A DNA stretch of 64,000 bases from JAIBBV01 sp044347745 (lineage in GTDB: Bacteria > Bdellovibrionota_C > UBA2361 > JAFLCA01), in assembly GCA_044347745.1 (NCBI GenBank), contig JBIKUD010000008.1, positions 33,862-97,861 of the forward strand, written 5' to 3'. The notes beneath the pieces are model-generated. The model made no database searches, had not been told where the DNA came from, and was given only the letters and a program-made list of their open reading frames with translations. The position numbers and the translations under genes were made by a program. This document shows positions 43,331 to 52,135 of the stretch, in pieces; position 1 is the first letter of the stretch; every line of letters begins with the position of its first letter.

Positions 43331-45268
43331 ATGCCATCCCGCCTTTCGTGCTGCGCGTTAGTTTCGTTGCTAATGCCGGTTAGTTTAATTCATGCCCAAG
43401 AAAATGTTCCCGTCCAAAATGATCAACCAAATGCTTCAAGCCGGCGCGTTGTAGTCACTGCAACCCGCACCGAGGTAGACCGCGAGCGAGTTGCAAGTTC
43501 AATATCGGTAATTGACTCCGAAACCATTCAGCGAAGTGGTGCTGTGACAGTTGCTGATTTGTTGCGCATCGTTCCGGGAGTGGATGTGGTGCGTTCTGGG
43601 CCAGTTGGTGGCAATGTGGCGGTATTTTTACGGGGCGCGAATTCGGAACATACCCTCGTGTTGATTGATGGAGTTGAGGCCAACGATCCCATTTCACCTA
43701 CACGAGTGTACAATTTTGCTGATTTTCCAGCCGAAAATATAGAACGTATTGAAATATTGCGTGGGCCCCAAAGCACTCTCTATGGCTCCGATGCTATGGG
43801 CGGCGTCATCGCCTTATTCACCAAAAAAGGCAGCAAAGGCACTCAGGCATCATTGAGCTTTGAAGGAGGCTCATACAACACATTCAAAGAGACTGCTGAG
43901 CTTTCTGGGGCAGCCACTCAGTTTAACTATTCTCTTAGTGCCCAGCGATTTGACACGGGGGGTGTCTCGGCTGCCGATAGGAGAGATGGAAACAGGGAAA
44001 AAGATGGGTATGAGCGAAATTCCTTTTCGGCAGTCCTTGGTGCTGAAATAACAAATAACCTTCGCTCAGATTCTACTTTCCGTTATCTAGCTTCTGAAGC
44101 TGAGCTTGATAATTTTGGCGGCATTGGAGCAGATGATCCTAACCGAATTCTTGAGCGAGAGCAGCTTTTTGCGCGAACTGCACTGAGTGGCACCGTATTA
44201 CATCCTGATTTGACACAGACCCTAGGCGTAAGTGTAAGTCATCAAAACTTTGAGGATAATAATGATCCTGACGTGCTTAATCCGCTTGATTCGCTTAGAT
44301 CAAGTTATACAAGCAGGCTTCTTAAGTTCGACTTTCAGAATGAATTCAAAGCTTCAGAGGCTGTCAGCATAGTTGCTGGATTAGAAACGGAAGATGAACG
44401 TGGAAGTTCAGCTTATTCTTCCGATGGGTTTTTTGGACCATTTGAGAATAATTTTGATTCCGCTGATGCACGCACAAACTCTGCGTACCTCAATTTCCTA
44501 CTGCACGTAGGGAGCGGTTTCTCTACCTCAATAGGTGCCCGTGTTGACGACCATTCTCGATTTGGTTCTGAGGAATCTTGGAAATTAGCCCCGGCATACA
44601 TGTTTTCCGAGACAAATACTCGTGTTTTTGGTTCGGTTGGAACTGGATTTAAAGCTCCTTCCCTCTTTCAGTTGTACTCAAGTTATGGAAATCCCGATTT
44701 GAAGCCAGAAGAAAGTTTGGGATGGGATTTGGGAATTGAGCAACAGATAGGATCTGACGGGGCCTCGGCGTCGCTGACCTATTTTCATAACGATTTTGAT
44801 GAGCTGATCTCGTTTAACCCCAACACATTTGTTTCTGAAAATATTGCGAGAGCGAGAACTGAGGGTGTTGAGTTTGCCTTAAAAACTCCGTTAATTGAAG
44901 GCGTACATGCCACTACTTCTTATACCTACACGGATACAGAAGACCTTGATTTAAGGAGCTCCCTTTTAAGGCGTCCACGCCACAAAGCAGCCCTCGAATT
45001 AAGCGCGCAAGCGACCAAAGACCTTGCGTTTGATGTCGGTGCGACCATGGTTGGTAGAAGCTTTGATAATGATTTTTCTACCTTTCCAGCTTCGCGAGTG
45101 GCGCTCGGATCGCATACGCTTGTACATGCGGGAGCCAGATATACGCTGTCTGAAAACGTACAGCTTTTTGCAAGAGTTGAGAATCTACTCGACAAATCCT
45201 ATCAGCGAGTTTTAGGCTATGGCGAGCAAGGGTTGGCTGCTTTTGGGGGCCTAAAAGTGAAACTCTAA
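43331..45268 (+). CDS. btuB: TonB-dependent cobalamin receptor
   Basis: 645-residue outer-membrane receptor from ATG 43331, chosen for TTTGGAGG eight bases upstream and a clean signal peptide ending SLIHA-QE. A TonB-box-like RRVVVTATRTEV precedes the plug domain (GAVTVADLLRIVPGVDV, RGANSEHTLVLIDGVEAND, RIEILRGPQSTLYGSDAMGG). The barrel follows and ends in GGLKVKL. The upstream cobalamin riboswitch and downstream BtuFDC genes define its ligand. The stop codon shares one base with the btuF start. Confidence 0.93.
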   Translation: MPSRLSCCALVSLLMPVSLIHAQENVPVQNDQPNASSRRVVVTATRTEVDRERVASSISVIDSETIQRSGAVTVADLLRIVPGVDVVRSGPVGGNVAVFLRGANSEHTLVLIDGVEANDPISPTRVYNFADFPAENIERIEILRGPQSTLYGSDAMGGVIALFTKKGSKGTQASLSFEGGSYNTFKETAELSGAATQFNYSLSAQRFDTGGVSAADRRDGNREKDGYERNSFSAVLGAEITNNLRSDSTFRYLASEAELDNFGGIGADDPNRILEREQLFARTALSGTVLHPDLTQTLGVSVSHQNFEDNNDPDVLNPLDSLRSSYTSRLLKFDFQNEFKASEAVSIVAGLETEDERGSSAYSSDGFFGPFENNFDSADARTNSAYLNFLLHVGSGFSTSIGARVDDHSRFGSEESWKLAPAYMFSETNTRVFGSVGTGFKAPSLFQLYSSYGNPDLKPEESLGWDLGIEQQIGSDGASASLTYFHNDFDELISFNPNTFVSENIARARTEGVEFALKTPLIEGVHATTSYTYTDTEDLDLRSSLLRRPRHKAALELSAQATKDLAFDVGATMVGRSFDNDFSTFPASRVALGSHTLVHAGARYTLSENVQLFARVENLLDKSYQRVLGYGEQGLAAFGGLKVKL

Positions 45269-46119
45269 TGCGTTATTATTGGGCACTCTTACTGCTATTT
45301 TTGCCCACCTTGGTGCGAGCTGAGCCATGTCAACGTGTGGTTCCGCTTGCACCAAGCCTTGCTGAAATTGTCTACGAGCTTGGTATGGAAACACGGATTG
45401 CCGCTGTGCCCGCGTTTACTACCTATCCCGCCGTAGCGAAGCAAAAGCCGACAATTGGAGCGCTTACTGATCTAAATTATGAAGCTCTGCTTATGCAAAA
45501 GCCCGACATGGTCCTCGCCTTAAGCGAGTTTAGAGAGCGTATACCTCAGATTCGTCAATTGGGCTTGGTTGTTGAAGTGTTTGAGCATAGATCGCTAAGA
45601 GGCGTGCTTGAGTCAATTGATGACATTGGAGCAAAATGTGCTGTTGCCACTCAGGCCCATGCTCTTGTCTCGAAACTTAAGGCGGGGGCGGATAATGTGC
45701 GGAAGCGTTATGCGAGCCAAGCAATTCAAAGAGTATTGGTGGTAGTTGCGGAGGCTTCGGGCACTGCTAAGAGTTACTTTCTTTCAGGCACCGATGGATA
45801 TTTTTCTGATGTACTTCAGTTGGTAGCCGGAAAAAACGTAGTACAAACAGAAACGTTTGGGCAATCAAACATTTCAGCTGAGGGTATTCTTGCTTTAGAT
45901 CCAGATGTCATTGTTGAAATATTACCCGTAGAAGATAAGCCAGAAATGGTAGAAGCCGCTATCGCCGAGTGGCGACGTATCCCTGGGCTCCGTGCGGTTC
46001 AGAATGGACGGGTGCATATTTTTACCAAGGACTATCATACTATTCCGGGACCAAGGTTCCTCCAACTTGCCGAGGATTTGGGAAGAATTCTACATCCCCA
46101 GGTGAGGCTCCATGAGTAG
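45268..46119 (+). CDS. btuF: Cobalamin ABC transporter substrate-binding protein
   Basis: 283-residue periplasmic binding protein of the BtuF/FhuD class. Signal peptide MRYYWALLLLFLPTLVRA is followed by CQRVVPLAPSLAEIVYELG, the usual two-lobe opening. The Cys near the mature N-terminus might be lipidated, but LVRAEPC is not a good lipobox. DLNYEALLMQKPDMVLAL and ILALDPDVIVEILP mark the lobes. It delivers B12 from BtuB to BtuCD. The start overlaps the btuB stop, and the end overlaps btuD by 8 bp. Confidence 0.88.
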   Translation: MRYYWALLLLFLPTLVRAEPCQRVVPLAPSLAEIVYELGMETRIAAVPAFTTYPAVAKQKPTIGALTDLNYEALLMQKPDMVLALSEFRERIPQIRQLGLVVEVFEHRSLRGVLESIDDIGAKCAVATQAHALVSKLKAGADNVRKRYASQAIQRVLVVVAEASGTAKSYFLSGTDGYFSDVLQLVAGKNVVQTETFGQSNISAEGILALDPDVIVEILPVEDKPEMVEAAIAEWRRIPGLRAVQNGRVHIFTKDYHTIPGPRFLQLAEDLGRILHPQVRLHE

Positions 46120-46894
46120 GCCAATTTTAGAGCTGAGCGCAGTGTCTGTTACACTTATGGCTCGTAAGGTTGTAGACACAATTAGTTTTACGCTCCAGGC
46201 AGGGGAGAGACTAGCGCTTGTTGGTCCGAATGGAGCCGGCAAGAGCACCCTTTTAAAATCGATAGCTGGTCTTTTGCCGATTCAAACGGGGAGTATCTGT
46301 ATTGAAGGGCAAGATATCTCTCAGCTTTCAGCGCTTCGGCGGGCGCAGCTTATCGGCTATTTACCTCAGCGTTTTGAAGTTCGAATCGATATTTCAGTTT
46401 ACGAATTTCTTAAAGTCAGCTTATACCCTGTGACGGGACTTTATACGGCTCCCGACAGCGATCGCCGTATTTTAGACTTAATGAATCAATTTAAGCTTCA
46501 GGAGCTCAGCGAACGAAGTTTGTTATGTGTAAGCGGTGGGGAGCTGCAGCGAGTGTTGTTGGCTTCTGCGCTTGTGCATAAACCTAAAGTGTTGCTTCTT
46601 GATGAACCGGGGAGTTTTTTAGATCCCTACAATTACGAAGAAATAATGAAGGTTCTGTTTGAATATACATCCGCACACGCGCTGACTGTGCTTTCAGTAT
46701 CACATGATTTAAATCTCTCGGCCCTGTGGAATCATACGCTATTAGCTCTTAAATGCGGACGCAGCGCATATTATGGTGAAGCGCAAAAATTTATGACTGC
46801 GGCCCATGTGCAGGATGTGTTTGGTTACAGTCCGCTCCTCGTTCCTCATCCTCAGGCAAACTGTCAACTTGTCTTGCCGCGAGGACCTCAATGA
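46112..46894 (+). CDS. btuD: Cobalamin ABC transporter ATP-binding protein
   Basis: 260-residue ABC ATPase. Walker A GPNGAGKST (38-46), signature VSGGELQRV (about 141-149), Walker B VLLLDEP (about 164-170) and the switch His in SVSHDLNL are all present. It energises import through BtuC. It overlaps btuF by 8 bp and btuC by 4 bp (ATGA), so expression is tightly coupled. Confidence 0.92.
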   Translation: MSRPILELSAVSVTLMARKVVDTISFTLQAGERLALVGPNGAGKSTLLKSIAGLLPIQTGSICIEGQDISQLSALRRAQLIGYLPQRFEVRIDISVYEFLKVSLYPVTGLYTAPDSDRRILDLMNQFKLQELSERSLLCVSGGELQRVLLASALVHKPKVLLLDEPGSFLDPYNYEEIMKVLFEYTSAHALTVLSVSHDLNLSALWNHTLLALKCGRSAYYGEAQKFMTAAHVQDVFGYSPLLVPHPQANCQLVLPRGPQ

Positions 46895-47850
46895 AGAAAG
46901 TGTGCGCATTTTGTCTAGCGATTGCTATCCTATTAGTCTGTCCTTGGATTGGGGCAGTAGATGTATTTTCCTCCTGGCCCTGGTCAGAGAATGACACGGC
47001 AGCAAGAATATTTTTTGAACTCAGACTTCCAAGAGTTTGTTTGGCGGCATTGGCTGGCGCCGCCCTCGCAGCCTCAGGCATGGTATTCCAAGGGATTTTC
47101 AGAAATGCGCTAGCTTGTCCGTACACTCTGGGCGTTTCGACGGGAGCTGCTTTTGGTGCAGCGCTTGCTCAGCGCTTTGCCTGGATGGGCCTTTGGGGAA
47201 TAGGCCAATCTTTTTTTGCCATGTGCGGGGCCCTCAGCACGGTATTATTAATAGCGTTGTTTTCAAAACGGGCACAGGTCAGCGCCATGTTGCTTTTAGG
47301 CATAGTCATCAGTTTATTTTTTTCTAGTTTGATAGTGCTCCTTCAATACTTAAGTGATTATCACGGCTTATTTCGAATGATACGCTGGCTTATGGGAGGG
47401 GTTGAAACGGTGGGTTGGGCATCTGTGTACCAAACACTGCCCTTTGTACTTATGGGACTCATCATTTTATGGGTGTTAAGTAAACCCCTCGATTTAATTT
47501 CGCTTGGTGATGATTTTGCGGCGAGTAAGGGCGTAGCGGTAGCTCGGGATAGAATGATTTTGTTTATAGCAGCATCTCTCATGACCGGTGCCGTGGTTTC
47601 GGTTTGTGGCCCAATTGGGTTTATTGGCATTATGATTCCGCATTTTACGCGGAATTCAACTTATTTTGGGCATCGACAGCAACTTGGATGGAATATTCTC
47701 TATGGCGCCGCTTTTTTGGCGTTATGCGATTCCATAGGGAGAACTATCATTCCACCGTTTGAAATTCCGGTCGGTGTCATTATGGCTTTGCTCGGCGCTC
47801 CGTTTTTTCTTTGGTTGCTTCTAAGCCGTCGAATTGGAGTGCTGTCTTAA
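46891..47850 (+). CDS. btuC: Cobalamin ABC transporter permease (FecCD family)
   Basis: 319-residue inner-membrane permease with about ten helices. ELRLPRVCLAALAGAALAAS is the hallmark N-terminal motif, followed by GIFRNALACPYTLGVSTGAA, and the C-terminal CGPIGFIGIMIPHFTR contains the coupling helix that docks on BtuD. Last gene of the riboswitch-controlled operon. Confidence 0.92.
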   Translation: MKKVCAFCLAIAILLVCPWIGAVDVFSSWPWSENDTAARIFFELRLPRVCLAALAGAALAASGMVFQGIFRNALACPYTLGVSTGAAFGAALAQRFAWMGLWGIGQSFFAMCGALSTVLLIALFSKRAQVSAMLLLGIVISLFFSSLIVLLQYLSDYHGLFRMIRWLMGGVETVGWASVYQTLPFVLMGLIILWVLSKPLDLISLGDDFAASKGVAVARDRMILFIAASLMTGAVVSVCGPIGFIGIMIPHFTRNSTYFGHRQQLGWNILYGAAFLALCDSIGRTIIPPFEIPVGVIMALLGAPFFLWLLLSRRIGVLS

Positions 47851-47964
47851 ATCGGAAGGGATTAGCCCATCTTTTTTTGCTTCGCTCAGCGTAACTGCCT
47901 TTGTGCTAATATCCTGAATTTACGACAAAAAGGGGACGCTTGAGTGTGCTCTCGGTTTTGCTAA

Positions 47965-47988
47965 AATACTGGGATTAAATCCCGTATT
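47965..47988 (+). promoter_or_regulatory. Inverted repeat just upstream of a hypothetical gene
   Basis: AATAC(T)GGGAT-TAA-ATCCCGTATT forms a 10-bp stem with a single bulged T and a 3-base loop, ending 13 bases before ATG 48002. It could be an operator, or an RNA hairpin near the start site. No Shine-Dalgarno lies between it and the ATG. Confidence 0.5.
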
Positions 47989-48001
47989 TGGCATATGTGA
48001 T

Positions 48002-48490
48002 ATGATAGCAATTGCAAATCCCGAACGGCCTCATGGTCCTAATCAGAATAGTTTAGTGCGGCTGCCGCTACCTTTCGAGATACCGGCGAGCATCGAAGTT
48101 CCTCGAAGTTGGTCATTTGAAATAGTTAAAGCTACCTCTACACTTCGATTTTTAAGTCCGAATCATGCAAGCACAGTGGAGGTCTCTTTTCGTCATGTAA
48201 TGGAAGGGCCTCAATTTTTAGAGCGTGTGCGAGATGAACTTACAATAGCTGGTGCTCGATTTCAGAAGCGTCAGATTGAAGCCATGAAATTCGGTGATTT
48301 TTCAGGGTTTGCCGAATATATAGAGGCCAAGATGCCTGATGAACTAACCTATGTTGAGTACTCGGGGGTGGTCTCTGCTGAGAAAGGTGAGATAATAATT
48401 CGTGCCAGTCACTTATCCGAATTTGTCTATCTCTCAGAGACTGAGGTGCTTCAGCGTATTCTTCTCAGTTTAAAGCTTCCCAAATTATGA
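48002..48490 (+). CDS. Hypothetical protein
   Basis: 162 residues, no signal peptide, probably soluble alpha/beta (SIEVPRSWSFEIVKATSTLRF-like strands, then SFRHVMEGPQFLERVRDEL, then VVSAEKGEIIIRASHLSEF). The plan of a strand-rich domain with PRSW resembles small PsbP/DUF1795-like proteins, but not strongly enough to name. It precedes murI by 81 bp. An inverted repeat lies just upstream of its start. Confidence 0.55.
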   Translation: MIAIANPERPHGPNQNSLVRLPLPFEIPASIEVPRSWSFEIVKATSTLRFLSPNHASTVEVSFRHVMEGPQFLERVRDELTIAGARFQKRQIEAMKFGDFSGFAEYIEAKMPDELTYVEYSGVVSAEKGEIIIRASHLSEFVYLSETEVLQRILLSLKLPKL

Positions 48491-48571
48491 TCTGAGGCGC
48501 TTTGGCTTAAGGTGGCGCTGGAAGAACTGTGCCCAAAAGGCTAGCATGGTGGCTAGGTAGGAGCGAGGCGT

Positions 48572-49411
48572 ATGACACCTAACCTCAAAAAAACTATGTT
48601 ACCTATTGGCGTATTTGATAGTGGCCTCGGTGGCCTTACGGTGCTGCGTGAGCTCCGGAAACGGCTGCCTGCTGAGCGCTTTATCTATTTGGGAGACACC
48701 GCGCGTGCTCCCTACGGCAGCAAAAGTGAGGAGACTATTCTTCGTTATGCCCAAGAGTGTGCGCATTTCCTACAGGTGCAAGGTGTAAAACTGGTAGTAG
48801 TTGCATGTAACACAGTGTCGGCGGTAGCCCTTGATGTCTTAGCTAAAGACTCCTCGGTGCCTTTGGTGGGCACCATAGATTCGGCGGTGAATTCTGTACT
48901 TGAGCTCTCAGAGGTACAACGGATAGGAGTTATCGGAACGCAGGCAACAATAGCCAGTCAGAGTTACGAACGTGCATTGTTTCAAAATAAAATTGATGCG
49001 CAGGTGCTCACAAAACCTTGCCCACTTTTTGTGCCCTTAGTGGAAAATGGGTTATGTGAGGGTGAGATTGTCGATCGGGTGATTGATCTTTATTTATCTG
49101 ACCTCAGGGCTGCCCGCATAGACACGTTGATTCTTGGATGTACCCACTACCCAATGTTGACGCGAGCATTGCAAAAGTATTTTGGCGCTAGGACCCGAAT
49201 TGTAGAGTGCTCAAAGTCTGTTGCTTACTCTGTTTCGAGCCTCTTAGCTCAGCAGCAGCTTGAGCAAGATTCTAGCGGGTTGTTAGGCGATAGTGAGAGG
49301 TATTTTGTTACCGACGATGTTGCCCGTTTTAATGCGCTGGCATCTCTGTTTCTTGAGGGGCATACTGTGCAAGCAGTGCAGCTTGAATCGATTGCATCCA
49401 TTATTACTTGA
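48572..49411 (+). CDS. murI: Glutamate racemase
   Basis: Makes D-glutamate for peptidoglycan. 279 residues. FDSGLGGLTVL opens the protein, YLGDTARAPYG follows, and the two catalytic cysteines are in VVACNTVSA (Cys79) and LGCTHYPML (about Cys190). Family-typical length. Confidence 0.94.
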   Translation: MTPNLKKTMLPIGVFDSGLGGLTVLRELRKRLPAERFIYLGDTARAPYGSKSEETILRYAQECAHFLQVQGVKLVVVACNTVSAVALDVLAKDSSVPLVGTIDSAVNSVLELSEVQRIGVIGTQATIASQSYERALFQNKIDAQVLTKPCPLFVPLVENGLCEGEIVDRVIDLYLSDLRAARIDTLILGCTHYPMLTRALQKYFGARTRIVECSKSVAYSVSSLLAQQQLEQDSSGLLGDSERYFVTDDVARFNALASLFLEGHTVQAVQLESIASIIT

Positions 49412-49514
49412 ATAAGCGGCTAAGCCCCCTCATAATACTGAAACCCTGCCGAGTATAGGTTTGAAGCGGCAGAAAGTAGCTTTATGGTGAGGACCTCTTT
49501 TTAAAAGGGACTAT

Positions 49515-49943
49515 ATGACCTGGTCAATGTGGCTGGTTCTGGGGTTATGCTTGCTCGCGGGTGAAATGCTGGTTCCGGGAGGGCTCTTTCTATTGTTTTT
49601 TGGCCTAGGCGCGTTGGTGGTGGGGCTACTCAGTATGATTGGCCTTCTTGGTCAGGCTTGGACCGAGTGGATGATCTTTGCGCTCGTATCGCTCGGTCTC
49701 CTTGTCTTGCTACGGGCTAAGCTAAAGCTTATTTTTGGAAAAGGCAGCGTTCAGGATGTTGACTCTTATGTAGGGGAGCTTGCCGTAGTGCTTGAGAAGT
49801 TAGTCGCGGGAGGCCGAGGGAAAGTTGAACTGCGTGGATCAAGCTGGACAGCATTGAATGTAGGCGTATCTGATTTGGAAATTGGTTCTCGTGTGCGGGT
49901 ACAAAAAGTAGATGGTCTTACGGTTCACGTCGTCGCTGAGTAA
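49515..49943 (+). CDS. NfeD-family membrane protein
   Basis: 142 residues: two or three N-terminal membrane helices (MWLVLGLCLLAGEMLVPGGL, GLGALVVGLLSMIGLLGQAW) and a C-terminal OB-fold (VGELAVVLEKL ... LRGSSWTALN ... GSRVRVQKVDGLTVHV). Short-form NfeD proteins pair with SPFH proteins, and such a gene follows after 24 bp. The pair is thought to act in membrane organisation or quality control. Confidence 0.88.
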   Translation: MTWSMWLVLGLCLLAGEMLVPGGLFLLFFGLGALVVGLLSMIGLLGQAWTEWMIFALVSLGLLVLLRAKLKLIFGKGSVQDVDSYVGELAVVLEKLVAGGRGKVELRGSSWTALNVGVSDLEIGSRVRVQKVDGLTVHVVAE

Positions 49944-49967
49944 TATATTTTATTGAAAGAGGTCTTT

Positions 49968-50891
49968 ATGGGTGGTGGTCTGCTTATTGTCGCAATGTTC
50001 TTCTTGGTATTTGTTGTTGTCGTAGTATTAAAAACTGCGGTGGTTGTGCCACAGCAAAGTGCCTATGTGGTTGAGCGCCTTGGTCGATACAGAACAACCC
50101 TTGGTGCTGGGTTTCACATACTCTTGCCGTTTATAGATCAGATTCGGTATCGGCATTCTCTCAAAGAGCAGGCTATCGATATCCCCGAGCAGGTATGTAT
50201 TACAAAAGACAACGTGCAAGTTGGCGTTGATGGAATTATTTACCTAAAAGTGCTGAATGCTGAGCGTGCTTCCTACGGAATTGAGAATTATGAATTTGCA
50301 ATTCAGCAGTTAGCGCAAACTACCTTGCGATCTGAGATCGGTAAAATTGACCTCGACAGAACTTTTGAGGAGAGATCGCATATTAATGGGCTTGTCATAA
50401 CCGAACTCGATAAGGCATCAGAAGCTTGGGGAATAAAAGTGCTTCGCTATGAGATTAAGAATATTAATCCACCCCACGATGTACTTGCCGCGATGGAAAA
50501 GCAGATGCGAGCTGAGCGTGAAAAACGAGCTCTTATTTTAACCTCAGAAGGTGAGCGCGACGCTGCAATTAATAGAGCTGAAGGCGAAAAACAACAGCTC
50601 ATCAAAGTTTCTGAGGCGCAGAAGCAAGAGCAAATAAATCTGGCCGAAGGTGAAGCCTCTGCGATTTTGAGTGTTGCCCAGGCAACGGCAGAAGGTTTGC
50701 GTTCAGTAGCTGCTGCTATTCATGATAAAGGTGGAGCGGAGGCTGTGCAGCTTCGAGTAGCTGAGCAGTATGTGAACCAACTGGGGCAACTTGCCAAGGC
50801 TGGAAACACCCTCGTTGTTCCTGCCAATTTAACCGATGTGGGCTCTATGATTGCGTTAGCCATGTCAGCACTTAAAAAAGGCCAAAACTAG
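49968..50891 (+). CDS. qmcA: SPFH/stomatin-like protein (QmcA/paraslipin type)
   Basis: 307 residues from ATG 49968 (AAAGAGG upstream; TTG 49953 would add five residues). A single N-terminal membrane helix is followed by the SPFH domain: VVPQQSAYVVERLGRYRTTL, then IYLKVLNAERASYGIENYEF, LDRTFEERSHIN. A long Ala/Glu-rich coiled coil (MRAEREKRALILTSEGERDA) supports oligomer rings. Partner of the preceding NfeD. Confidence 0.9.
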   Translation: MGGGLLIVAMFFLVFVVVVVLKTAVVVPQQSAYVVERLGRYRTTLGAGFHILLPFIDQIRYRHSLKEQAIDIPEQVCITKDNVQVGVDGIIYLKVLNAERASYGIENYEFAIQQLAQTTLRSEIGKIDLDRTFEERSHINGLVITELDKASEAWGIKVLRYEIKNINPPHDVLAAMEKQMRAEREKRALILTSEGERDAAINRAEGEKQQLIKVSEAQKQEQINLAEGEASAILSVAQATAEGLRSVAAAIHDKGGAEAVQLRVAEQYVNQLGQLAKAGNTLVVPANLTDVGSMIALAMSALKKGQN

Positions 50892-50915
50892 TATTCAGTG
50901 AGTGGAGCCCATTTA

Positions 50916-51479
50916 ATGTATAAATTTTTAAAGACCCTCGTTGTCTTGTTTCTGGCGGTAGTTTTTACAGCATCAATAGTAGGTGCACAGCCTGCAACAA
51001 GTTTATACGAGCTAGAAGCCATTTCGCTGGATAAGGAGGAAGTGTCTTTAAGTAGCTATAAAGGCAAAGTTGCTTTAGTCGTGAACACAGCTTCTCGCTG
51101 TGGATTTACCTCCCAGTACCAAGGACTTGAGGCAATTTATAAGGAATATAAAGATAGAGGATTTGTAGTCCTTGGCTTTCCTTCCAATGACTACCTTTCT
51201 CAAGAGCCTGGCACTGACGAGGAAATAAAGAAGTTCTGTAAGTTAAATTACGATGTCTCCTTTCCTATGTTTTCAAAAGCACCAGTCTCGGGTGCTGAGA
51301 AACAGCCGGTGTATAAATTCTTAACCGAGCAGAGCAACGAAGAGTTTCGCGGAGACCCTGGGTGGAATTTTGTAAAGTTTTTAATATCAAAAGAAGGGCA
51401 AGTAATTGGCAGATTTGCCTCGCGAGTTAAGCCAGATTCTGAGGAAATGCGGCAAGCAATTGAAACTGCGCTTAGATAG
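50916..51479 (+). CDS. Exported glutathione-peroxidase-family protein
   Basis: 187 residues from ATG 50916 (GGAG upstream; the GTG at 50898 is less likely), with a signal peptide (LVVLFLAVVFTASIVGA-QP). The peroxidatic residue is Cys, not selenocysteine: VVNTASRCGFTSQYQGLE. FPSNDYLSQEPGTDEEI carries the Gln-equivalent region (GQEP becomes SQEP), and WNFVKFLISKEGQVIGRF supplies the catalytic Trp. Most bacterial relatives are cytoplasmic thiol peroxidases; export to the periplasm is notable. Confidence 0.88.
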   Translation: MYKFLKTLVVLFLAVVFTASIVGAQPATSLYELEAISLDKEEVSLSSYKGKVALVVNTASRCGFTSQYQGLEAIYKEYKDRGFVVLGFPSNDYLSQEPGTDEEIKKFCKLNYDVSFPMFSKAPVSGAEKQPVYKFLTEQSNEEFRGDPGWNFVKFLISKEGQVIGRFASRVKPDSEEMRQAIETALR

Positions 51480-51545
51480 TGGCGAGCAGTGTTACATGGG
51501 TCGATGAATCGGCTTAATCTCCAGTAATAATCCAGGGGGCAGGGC

Positions 51546-51566
51546 AAAAAGACGCTAAATGGCGTC
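51546..51566 (-). terminator. Rho-independent terminator (minus strand)
   Basis: On the minus strand GACGC pairs with GCGTC around a 6-base loop and is followed by TTTTT. It lies downstream of the plsC remnant on the same strand, a relic of its transcription unit. Confidence 0.7.
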
Positions 51567-51618
51567 CCCTTGGATCCGTTAATTTGGGTGCTCCAGCACT
51601 TGAGCATCTGATTATGCT

Positions 51619-52075
51619 TAAGTTAATTCACATATACCTGTAATTGTGACAGGTAGGATTTGAGCGTACGGGGCCTTCCATAGTAGTTTTTTTAGGTCGG
51701 CTCAGTGAAACCGGTGTAGTTGGCCTCTCTTTGAGCGAGTGCCTTCAGCAAACAAAACGACCGTTGTATTAGGCCTGTAAGCTGCATCAGTAAAGTCGAT
51801 GAGCTCGCGAGAGTTTTGCGCCTCAATTACTTTGCCTAAGCAACAGAGAGAATATTACCTGGAAGCAACATCTCTCAGCCATGAAGAGGTTCAGGCGCTT
51901 TGGAGACATTAGAAAGCGCTTCAATAAGGCCAAGCAGTATAAGCGAAAATTCACTTAAGAGACCCAAAAAATCCTCATATATTTCAGGCGCTTAGAGGGG
52001 TGTTCGATATACCAATTACTCAAGAAACTTTGTGCTTAAGAGCTGCTTCTAAATAAGAATGGTTTGTTTTGTTTA
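51619..52075 (-). pseudogene. plsC-like 1-acylglycerol-3-phosphate acyltransferase remnant
   Basis: Reading the minus strand gives NKTNHSYLEAAL, a mutilated motif I (NHxSYLD, one residue short so that the HX4D spacing is lost). After frame changes, a continuous stretch reads DAAYRPNTTVVLFAEGTRSK with RGQLHRF, the motif III FPEGTRSxxGxLxxF. Then comes an in-frame TGA, then APYAQILPVTITG, the family's motif IV, and a TAA. Intact enzymes acylate lysophosphatidate in the inner membrane. Several stops and frameshifts make it non-functional. No other lipid gene is adjacent. Confidence 0.75.
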
Positions 52076-52135
52076 TTTGCTCACCGCCGCTCAAGATTTA
52101 ACGATTGAAAGCTACCCTAGGGTAAATGGTCGCCA

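Noticed and set aside
47855..47885. Candidate terminator after btuC (GGGATTAGCCC followed by a T-run)
   Set aside because: Only a three-base GC stem; too weak to call.
51248..51607. 119-residue minus-strand frame over the glutathione-peroxidase gene
   Set aside because: Half is antisense to a conserved gene; the rest is the tail of the plsC relic region.
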